A program made the translations under genes and the position numbers. From Yamagishiella unicocca (Eukaryota; Chlorophyta; Chlorophyceae; Chlamydomonadales; Volvocaceae), in contig BDSL01000124.1 in NCBI GenBank assembly GCA_003116995.1, positions 62,001 to 126,000 on the forward strand: DNA of 64,000 nt, in the 5' to 3' direction. Every line of letters begins with the position of its first letter. Position 1 is the stretch's first letter. The notes under the pieces are model-generated. The model worked only from the letters and a program-made list of their open reading frames with translations, had not been told where the DNA came from and searched no databases. This document shows, one piece after another, positions 55,422 through 64,000 of this stretch.

Positions 55422-57091
55422 TCACGGTCGCTGCGACTTCAAGGCCTCCATCGCGCTCTTGCTGCTCGCCAGCGTGTCAGAAACAAAGCCCTGCAGCCGA
55501 GCCACCCGTGCCAATGACTCCGCGTCCTCCTCCGGCTGCGAGCCGGCGGCCGCCGCAGCTGACGCCCCCGCAGTACTCCCGTTCGTGACAGCGGCTTCCG
55601 CGCCGCTGGCGCTGGTGCTGGCGACGGCGGCGGCGGACGGCCAAGCCACTGCGCCCATGTCGGGGACAGCGTCCTCAACGACTAGGTAGGAAGCGCTGCT
55701 GGTACTGGCCGGGGCTGCGGCCGACTCGCTGTGTGACTCCGCCACTGCAGGTGCAGAGGCCGCGCTTGCGGCAGCACTGACATGCGTCGACGACTCCGCC
55801 ACCGCTGCTGGTGCTGCTGGTGCCGCAACTGCTGCCGCGACTGGCGCCGCAGCCACTTCTACCGGCGCCCCAGCTGCGGCTGCTGGCGCGCTGCCGAGTA
55901 CCTTCGCCCGGGCCTCCTTCATGCCCAGCGCCACGGCCGCCACCCGCCGCTGCTCGTCATCGTACTCCGCCTGCCGCAGCTGCAGGAGCTCCGCCTCCTT
56001 CTTTGCGCGCTGCTCCTCCTCCTGACAGCGACGAGAGGAGACGACGGACACCGGGGGGGAGCCGAGAGCGTTATGTGTGGGTATGCGGTTGTGGCCCCGA
56101 CGAGCAGGCCAACGCGATCTGTCACTGCAACGTGCGGCACCTGTAACCGCGCCCGACGACCCCCGCCGTCCGAAGCACTCCCGCAGGTTCGGTGGTTCTC
56201 TCCCAGCTTGCTGGATCCCCTCCCTATTAATTTGATTGGTAGGAGGCCCGAAAAGAGGCATTAATGAGAGTCGGCGCAATCCGCGCACTTGTACGGACGG
56301 CGGGCCCCGGTGTACGCTGTGCAGCTGGTACACGGGCGGTTTTCGCGGAGGCAGTCCAGCGCTGAGATTGCAGGTACCGGTATGCATGCTGGGCCGGGGG
56401 CTTGGCATGGACATTCGCTGTAGATTTGCCTCACCTCCTTCATCTTGGCGGCCTCCTTCATAGCTCGGTTGGCCCGGGCGATAGCCGGGAAGAAGCTGGG
56501 GTTGTTCTCAATCAGCAGTGTGCTCCCGAAGAGCAGCACGGCACCGCCGATGAGTACGGACCACACCTTGCTCTTCTCGACCGTTTGCTTAGGCAGCGGC
56601 CGTGCCATCTGTGTCACCAGCTGCGGAGACACCATCTGCGCACAAGCAGGATTGGTCGCGGGGGCTTAGGGTTGTGCACCTGTCGGCGAGGCGATATGGC
56701 GCAAGGACGCGTGCGCGAGCGCGTGCAGCACCCGTCAGCGGCCACAATCCTCACCTGCACGTCCGCCTCGGCCGGTGACGGCGACAGCCACAACATACCC
56801 GAAGCAAGGAAGCCTGCCACTGTAACACGCAGAACCTTGTCAAGCGATTTTGATTCATTCTGCAGTAAAAGACGCAGCACCGACCCAGGTCAGAAAAAGT
56901 CTTGCAGTGGATTGCCAACGCAACGCATCTAAGGAGACACTGCATACCTTCTCGTCATGTCCAAGCAGGGCAACTGCGTGGATCACTTGTCGCCGAGATA
57001 ATGGCCGGGTGCGCGGCGCAAGGAGGCCGGTCTTAGCATTGCAAGGCGTAAAGGGCACTGTCCTTGGCACAGATGGATGAAGCAAAACCAT
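55422..57091 (-). CDS. Plastid-targeted membrane protein with coiled-coil and Ala-rich tail, 4 exons
   Basis: Family not recognised. Exons in gene order: 56948-57091, 56755-56859, 56435-56635, 55422-56021; all multiples of three, 349 aa. The N-terminus (MVLLHPSVPRTVPFTPCNAK, then TRPLSRRQVIHAVALLG) resembles an algal plastid transit peptide with a twin-arginine pair. VTVAGFLASGMLWLSPSPAEA follows, a hydrophobic stretch ending in a possible thylakoid processing site. Exon 3 encodes a clear membrane segment (VWSVLIGGAVLLFGSTLLI) and then a charged helix, ARANRAMKEAAKMKE, which continues in exon 4 as EEEQRAKKEAELLQLRQAEY, a predicted coiled coil. The rest is Ala-rich low complexity ending DTLASSKSAMEALKSQRP. 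It is divergent from NUP98 next door. Plastid and thylakoid location are inferred from the presequence. Confidence 0.7.
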
Positions 57092-57574
57092 ATTTGTTGT
57101 AGCGGAGCGTGTGGATGCAAGGGAACCCAAATTAGCTTGGGCCAAATGACAATTGCAAAAGCCGCACACGTAGTCTACAGGAGATCGTCGACTGACTAGA
57201 GTGACAGGATCAATTCTGAACACTATGCGACTGCGGGAAGATACTACGCTGATTCTGCTAGAGAGTGTTCGTGTTGCCGGTGTTGGGCCCAACCGGGCTC
57301 ATGCGGGACTCATCGCGTTCACCTCCGCAAAACCACTTCAGGCCTGGTATAAAGCAATTACAGTATAAATAGGTATAGTAGTGAAATCAGCTGCAGGCTT
57401 GATGCTGACACGTTGACGGCGTCCATCGTTACCGAGGCTGCCCGCCAAACTTGCTTCCACAGTGTCCTGGCGAGCTCCCGCTCGGAATTCCTGGTCATGG
57501 ACCGTTAGATCACACCAAGAGATCCCACGGCAATAGGGACGGGATAGCCTTCGGGCTTTAGGATCTCGGTAACA
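57092..57574. promoter_or_regulatory. Shared upstream region of the plastid protein (-) and NUP98 (+)
   Basis: Divergent start codons 483 bases apart. The sequence is less GC-rich than the genes. Both promoters should lie here; no defined motif recognised. Confidence 0.5.
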
Positions 57575-60500
57575 ATGTTTGGGTTTGCAGGTAAGCGCAC
57601 TTCCTGCGCCGGTGGGCTGGCCACTAGATGTTGTGGCGTGCAAAGAAGATATGTCATGCGACCAACAGCTGCTAACCATGCATGGCGGCCATTTGCAGGC
57701 ACAACTGGTTTCGGCCAGCCGGCTCAGCAGCCCGCGCCGGCCTTCGGCGCGCAGCCGTCAAGTCCGTTTGGTGCTGCCTTTGGCCAACCTACACAGCAGG
57801 CTGCAAGTCCTTTTGGAACGACAACTGGCAACGCACCCTTGTTTGGGGCCCAGGTACGCGCCATTATTGCCGTCAGTCGTGCCAAGCCGGCGCATTACAT
57901 AAGTTCGGATTTCAACTTCGCCTGCAGAGCCCAGCGCCAGCATTTGGACAAGCTGCCCCAGCTGCCGCGCCTGCATTTGGAGCGACAGCTAGCACGACTG
58001 GCTTCGGCGCAGCCAGTTTCGGGGTACGACGGCAACAATCTCCAGGTGGACTGTCACGGCCACTTAGCGAAGCCTAATACCGTTCCTTCCACCCCTTGCA
58101 TGCAGGCCGCAGCAAAGCCTGCGGGCTTTGGCGGTTTCGGCACCACCACCACAGCGGCACCTAACCCCTTCGGTGCTCCTACCCAGGTGCGACCTACGAA
58201 CGCGCGGTCCACTTTTCTGACACAGGCAGACAACATCTGGCTTTGCTACGACCTTACGCAAACCATCAACGGCAGGGTCATGCACGACGCGCGACCCGTG
58301 CACTCTGCCTGCGTCCGGATTCTTGAAGCTCTTGCCTTCCATTATCGCTCCCTGGTCCTCCCGGCGACATGCACGCACTTGCCCCGCAGACGCCTGGTGC
58401 ATTCGGAGCTACAGCCCAGTCTGCGCCTGCCTTTGGCGCGGGGCTGGGCTCGGCGCCTTCCTTCGGCGCCACCTTGACCCCGAACCCCGCTTTCGGTGCC
58501 GCGTCTACCCCTGCCTTTGGCGCCCCGCAGTCCGCATCTGCCTTTGGGGGCTTTGGAGCCGCTAGCACACCTGCCTTCGGAGCGCCAGCTGCTGCCGCGG
58601 CGAACCCTTTCGGGGCGACAACCGGTGGCTTCGGAGCGACAGCGGCCCCCGCTTTCGGGGCCGCACCCGCGGCGACAGGCTTCGGAGCTCCCGCAGCAGG
58701 AGCCGGAGCTCCCTTCGGTAAGTGCTTGGCTCTGGGCACTGGCCTTTGACGTCTTAACTGTCGATCCTGGGACTCGATGGCCGGGTGTCGTCGTGACCGC
58801 GCGCCCTCCACAGAATCGTGTCTGCTGTGTGTATTCGTGTTGTATTGGTGGCCAATCTGTTGTGATAATGTGTCGCAAACGGAAGGAGTAGGGGGCTCTT
58901 AATAGGGGGTTACCTTCGTCGACGGCATGGGCAGGACGAAGCTCGCTACCGACTGGGTGCTGTCGGGCTTTCTCTGGACGTACGCCTGTGTCACGTCACG
59001 TCCCGAAATAGTGCCCACGCGTTACGTCCACGAGTGTTCATAGTCGCAGCGCGGCTGGGTTTTTGCGCTATAAAATCGCAGTTCTGCACGGAAAGCCTCA
59101 CATTCTGCCTGTCGCTGGCATCGGTTCTCTCCGAAATCACGAGTTACGGCATCGCGCAGCTGCACCAAGCCACAAGCTGCCAGCTTCCCATGGCCCTGCC
59201 CACGCCTGGCCTGGCAAAGCTCAACCCATCGCCTGTCTTAGCTGGACTAGGCGATGCCAAGGCTTTGCGGCCCTGCCCGCGTTGGTCACGTCGCCGCCAA
59301 AATGCTAACACTGCGTTACCGCAATCCACTGTACCGCCGTGCGCGAGTTCACGTCCACGTGCCATGTTCCTGTCGTTCAAAGTGGGCCTTACCTGCAGTT
59401 TTGTTTTCCTCTGCCTGTCAGGAACCACGACCACGAACCTCTTTGGAAACCCAGCCGCCGCGCCGTCGCCCTTCGGCGGCGCCCCTACGCAGCCGGCCGG
59501 CGGTTTCGGCGGCTTCGGAGCGGCGCCCTCGGGTGCGCCGACCAATGGCACGCGGAATGTGCCGTACAGCAAAACTAAGGACCCGGACGTGGCGCCGGGC
59601 CAGCCCGCCACCTTCCTTATGTCCATTTCAGCCCTGCCAAACTACCAGCCGCCGGCGCCAGCCAAATCCCAGGAGGAGCTGAGGTGGGAGGATTACCAGG
59701 AGGGTGTGAAAAACCAAAGCGCCGGGCCCGCGCCGCAAGCAGCCGGCGCCTTTGGCGCCCCTGCGCCAGCGCCGGGCGGCTTTGGCGGCTTCGGAGCCGC
59801 GACACAGCCGGCAACGACTGGCTTCGGCGCCCCCGCCGCTGCGAACCCGTTTGGAGCGCCGACGACGGCATCTGCCTTTGGCGCCACTGCCGCGCCGGCG
59901 TTTGGGGCCGCACCCGGCCAGCCGTCGCTCTTCGGCACGACGCCAGCGCCCGCTGCGGCGCCGAACCCGTTTGGGGCTGCCACATCCACCACGGGGGCGT
60001 TCGGCGGCTTCGGAGCGGCGCCGGCGGCGGCCAGCCAGCCGTCGCTCTTTGGTGGCACTGCGGCAACTGGTTTCGGCGCGGCCGCGCCGTTTGGGGGCCC
60101 AGCCACTCCGTTTGGAGGTAAGCATGTGGGAGATTGGGTTGGCTGCGTGAGTGGGGGCGTGGGGTGGGGTGCGCCACCTGGGAACGCTGGCGGGAACACC
60201 GTATTGGTCGGTGTGATGTCAACGGGAACAGCGCGTGCGCGCATTAGATGTCACATTGGCGGCGGTCCCTGCCGCTTCCGTACGTAGCATAGCTCCCGGA
60301 CCGCAGCGCGGTCCACGAGGCATGCCCATGTCTGTTTTTCGCCCCAAGTAGCTCAGATCCCAACCGCTCTCCACGTGCCAACATGCCCATTCGTCGTGAC
60401 TCCCATCCCCGTGGTTGCTGCCTTCGCAGGCGCCGCGTCGGGCGCGGCCTTCAGCTTCAGCAGCAGTCCCTCCACCTTCGGGGCCGCGTCCGCGCCGGCG

Positions 60501-62833
60501 ACGTCCCTGTTCGGAACCGCGCCCGCGGCCAGCCCCTTTGGCGCCAATACCGGCGCTCTGGGGGCGGTGGGCTCGCCCTTCGGCGCAGCTTCTTCGGCGT
60601 CGGCCTTCGGTGGGTGCAACGCTAGGACAGGAGTCTGTGGGCGGGCGGTGGGGAGGTCTTTTAATCTGGACGCGTATTCTGCCCCTGTTGTAGTCCGCTG
60701 TTATTAGGTTCGGCGCATATATTCATCCTCTTCATTCTCTTCGTCTACGGTCCTCGCTTTTGGTATCCCCTCTTGACGCTCCCTTTGTATATGATCTCGT
60801 CTCGGTCCGCCAGCTGTGGGCGCCGCTTATCCCGCTCGCATCCCTCCCATTCTCAACGCAACCCCACAGGCACGAGCACGTTTGGCGCCTTCGGAACAGC
60901 CGCCGCCAAACCGGCCTCGCCCTTCGGCGCACCCGCCACTACGACCCCCTTCGGCGCCACAGCGCCGGCAACTGGCACAGGGCTCTTCGGCAGTTCGCCC
61001 TTTAGCTTCAACACGCAGCCCGCCGCCTCGCCGTCCCTGTTCGGAACCGCCCCCGGAGGCAGCACCATGTCCTTCGCATCCAATCTCTTCAGCGCCCCCG
61101 CCGCCGCTCCAGCCATGGGCGGCATGTTTGGCCTGGGTGCCGCGGCGGCGCAGCCGGCGCCGGCGCAGCCGCCCTCCGTGGCACAGCCGGCGTATGGCAA
61201 CTTTGGCTCCCTGCCAGCCATGCCCGACGTGAAGGTGGGCATCACGACCCGGGCCGCCCGGAACAGCTCCATCAGCAGCGGGGCCAGCAGGGCCAGTCCG
61301 CTGCTGTCGCTGCGACCCACGCCGGTACGGTACGGCGCGTCGGTTCGCTCCAGGTCGGAGCAGCCTTTCGGGATGGCCAGCTCGCTGCCCGCCTCACAGG
61401 GCGCAGCGGGGATGCTGCCCACGCCCTCCATGGGTGCGACCTCGGGATCGGACCTGCTGACGCCGCAGGTGCCCAGCGGCGCCGGCAGCAGCGGCGCCGC
61501 AGTCGCCGCCGCCGCGGCGGCGGCCGCTGGCGGCACCGGCCTCCTGCCCCTCCGGCAGAACCCGCACCGCCTGTTCATCGCTGCGCCGCCGCCCTCCACG
61601 GAAGCCGCGGGCGGCAGCAGCTTTCTGTCGCCCGCTCGCCCGGCATCGGCCCGGCGCGACGCAACGCCAGACGGCATCGGCGGTATGGGCGGGGTCCTCG
61701 GAGATGACGGGCACGGAGACGGCGCGTTGGTGGAGACGCCGGGTGGCCGTCACGGCGGCCTGAACGGCTATGCCAACGGCTACTCTGGCGGCGCCGCCGC
61801 CGCAGCTGCCATGGCTGGACCCAGTGCGGCGACGGCGGGTCGAGCTGCGGGCGGCAGCGGCGCCGGCTTCCAGGACCCACCGCACTCGGAGCCGCACCTT
61901 CCGCGCCTGGGCCGCCTGGTTTCGGAGGGCTTCTCGTTCAGCCCGAACGTCGACGAGCTGCGGCTGCTGCACAGCCAGAACCCCGACAACCTCTCCGCCG
62001 TGTCCAACTTCACTGTGTCGCGCGCCGGCGTGGGGCAGGTCCGCTGGGTGGTTCCCGTGGACGTGCGCGGCGTGCCGCTGTACGACATTGTGTCCATCTC
62101 GTACGGCGAGGTGCTGTGCTACCCGGACAGCAGCACCAAGCCGCCGCAGGGGCAGGGCTTGAATAAGCCGGCGGAGATCACGTTGTACGGGGTGTTTAAG
62201 AAGGACAAGGAGACGGGCGCGCCCATCAAGGAAGGCCCTCGTGGCCAGGCGTACGAGAAGGCGCTGCGTCAGATGTGCGGCCGCATGGGCGCGAAATTCC
62301 TCTCATACAAACTTGACGCCGGCGTGTGGAAGTTTGAGGTGGAGCACTTCAGCCGCTATGGGCTGATCGATGTGGATGACGACGACGAGGGTACCGCCGC
62401 CGCCGCTGCGGCCCCGATGGCGAGGGCCATGCAGGCGGCGGCGATGGTACCGGAGGAAGGCGCGGGCGAGGCGCCGGGAGCCGCGGCGGGGCCGCCGATA
62501 GCCCGGCGCCTGGGTATGGCCCGTGCGGACTTCGACCCGGACTATGCTGGCGCACAGCCCGCGGTGCCTGGTCGGGGTCTTGCTGGCGCAGGCCTGCAGG
62601 GCTTTGCATTCGGCGGCGTCGGGGGACCCGCAGCCAGCGCCGCTGGGCGTGCGCCGGCGGCCCTGCTCCCGGAGGATTCGGGCTTGGAGCCGTCGGTCGG
62701 ATTTCGCCGGCAGCAGGGCCTGATGACGGTGGAGGCAGGCGGATCGGAGACGACCGGCATGGAGGGCGCAGGTGGGTGCGGGCCGTGGTGGTGGAGCGGG
62801 TGGTGGGGAGCGCCCAGGGCGGCCCGCGGCTGA
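57575..62833 (+). CDS. NUP98: Nucleoporin NUP98 (FG repeats, GLEBS-like motif, autoproteolytic domain), 8 exons
   Basis: Peripheral component of the nuclear pore; its FG repeats form the permeability barrier. Exons: 57575-57590, 57699-57853, 57928-58023, 58106-58186, 58390-58717, 59422-60117, 60430-60609, 60870-62833; phases join, 1171 aa if the frame ends at 62833. Exon 1 is only 16 bases (MFGFA plus one base). Dozens of FG/PFG/AFG repeats fill the N-terminal half. A GLEBS-like, Rae1-binding segment lies around residues 268-320 (RNVPYSKTKDPD, SQEELRWEDY). The C-terminal domain (GFSFSPNVDELRLLHSQNP, SKPPQGQGLNKPAEITLYG, MGAKFLSYKL) ends with HFSRYGLIDV, giving the self-cleavage site Phe1011/Ser1012. 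More than 150 residues follow, unlike a simple NUP98. A donor-like GGTGGGT at 62772 may lead to further exons, as in a NUP98-NUP96 fusion. Confidence 0.9.
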
Positions 62834-64000
62834 CGCGCCCGACCTTCTGGCCTGATGGGACGTGGCTGCTGGGGACTGCGCGGCACACAAAGCGTGCGTC
62901 CCCGGAGCTCTCGGACGTGCCGCTTGCCGCAAAGCTGTTTCCGGTGGCTTTCCCGATAAGGGCAGCGGTCAAGTAAGTAAACGAGATAAGTAACGCGCCT
63001 ACCAGCGGATGGAAGCGAACAGCCAAGCCGGCTGCAATGGCAGCAATATCCGTACACTCATGATGAAACGCGGCTCGCTGAAATGCGTCGTGCCAGCAAA
63101 GGATTCTGGAGTGCTCTCGTATGGAGCGTTGCCTGCTCGGCTTGTTGTCCTGAAAGGATGCCGCTGACTGAAAACCAATCCCGGTGCCCTGCGCTCTGCG
63201 AAAACATGTTATATCCCGCCGTGCCCGATTTCCCCGCCCATGTGATGTGTCGCCACCCATCTGCAGCGGGGGCGAAAAGAGGAACACAGTGATTGGTGTT
63301 GTGTTGCATAGGCGCGGCCTATTGTGCAAAGGCATGCTTGCGAAGGCTCGCTGCATCGCAGGCGGACTCGCTTACGAGGCATGGCCCCGTTTTGTTGATA
63401 GCGGTTCTGTCCTGTCCCAAAGAAGCAAGAAGAGCTTGCCATAACCTTACTGAAAAGCCTATCTCAACTGTCTGTGCTGACCTCCCCGGCCTCGTCAAAT
63501 GCTACCTGTTTGTAACTACACACGCAATACTCCCGCTCCTTGATCATTTTGATCTTCTCCAAGCACTAAAGGCACACCGAAGCTGCGCCACACTGCGCAG
63601 CCCGCTTTAGAAAACATGCCAAGCGCACGATAGACCGACAGTATTGCGGTCCTGCCGGGCGCAATCCTGCCGGAACTCACCCGCCCACACAGACCTGACC
63701 CGGCGGCCGGCCTCCTCCTGTCCGCCACGCGTGTGCTCGCCTCCCTGGCCACCCTTCTGGTGCGCAGGTGGCGCGGCGACCCGTGGGACGGCTGCGGAGG
63801 CCGGCCGCCGGGCGGACGGACAGCAGTGCCAGCAGCAACAGCATCAGCGGCATCTATGGTACCTGTAACAGAGATGCCGGTTCAAATACTCGATCGGGAA
63901 GCGTGATGGAAGGCACACCATGCCGTCTCGGACTGTATGGGTGCTCAATAGGGTTTTGGGTTTCAATTGGAATATGCCGTGACATCGCAGCCCGTGCGCA
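62834..64000. other. Right flank: NUP98 3' region or further exons
   Basis: An open stretch (LTRPTFWPDGTWLLGTARH) continues in another frame to about 62972 and ends at a GTAAGT donor, so it might be an exon. Near 63769 a CAG is followed by another open stretch reaching the window end. TGTAA at 63511-63515 could instead be the NUP98 poly(A) signal. I cannot choose between these. Confidence 0.35.

Noticed and set aside
63516..63752. 78-codon - strand open frame at the right edge
   Set aside because: Too short and without homology; overlaps the possible NUP98 3' region.
1..64000. tRNA, rRNA or transposase genes
   Set aside because: Looked for cloverleaf arms, conserved rRNA words and transposase or reverse-transcriptase motifs by eye and saw none convincing; a covariance-model and profile search would be needed to exclude them.

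Overview
The window looks like nuclear DNA of a volvocine (Chlamydomonas/Volvox-type) green alga. The genes are GC-rich and dense in introns, with GT-AG splice sites after CAG-type exon ends and many short exons. TGTAA poly(A) motifs lie downstream of several genes. Two genes encode plastid-targeted proteins, and the sulfatase has the volvocine secreted-arylsulfatase layout. The species cannot be named from sequence alone. No rRNA, tRNA, CRISPR array or recognisable transposase was found. Most long open frames in this GC-rich DNA are shadows, so genes were built by joining exons whose phases and splice sites agree and whose products match protein families.

Layout, left to right. 1-2522: no recognised gene. 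2523-11416 (-): secreted arylsulfatase, about 19 exons. 13834-15760 (-): DUF3223 (DCL/DOMINO-type) protein with an acidic N-terminus and an RGG tail, 4 exons. 16687-21279 (-): large unrecognised protein. 22924-28523 (-): tRNA pseudouridine synthase PUS3/DEG1, 12 exons. 29744-36520 (-): F-box/LRR-like protein, 9 exons. 37105-38839 (-): small protein with a bipartite thylakoid-lumen presequence, 5 exons. 39163-42796 (+): SETD9-like SET-domain protein, 7 exons. 43731-50117 (-): COG7, the Golgi tethering subunit, 10 exons. 50538-54014 (+): RPA43, an RNA polymerase I stalk subunit, 7 exons. 55422-57091 (-): plastid membrane/coiled-coil protein, 4 exons. 57575-62833 (+): nucleoporin NUP98, 8 exons, possibly continuing to the right.

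The genes are mostly housekeeping functions and do not form a pathway. Three head-to-head pairs share short promoter regions (38840-39162, 50118-50537, 57092-57574).

The most unusual signal is in the introns. At least five dispersed repeat families recur in introns of unrelated genes (sulfatase, PUS3, F-box, SETD9, COG7). One family (A) always has the same orientation relative to transcription and in several introns ends at the 3' splice site, as expected of introner-like elements. Another family (B) appears to have expanded into a 14-copy, 43-bp minisatellite in a COG7 intron. Minisatellites and degenerate telomere-like motifs are also common in introns.
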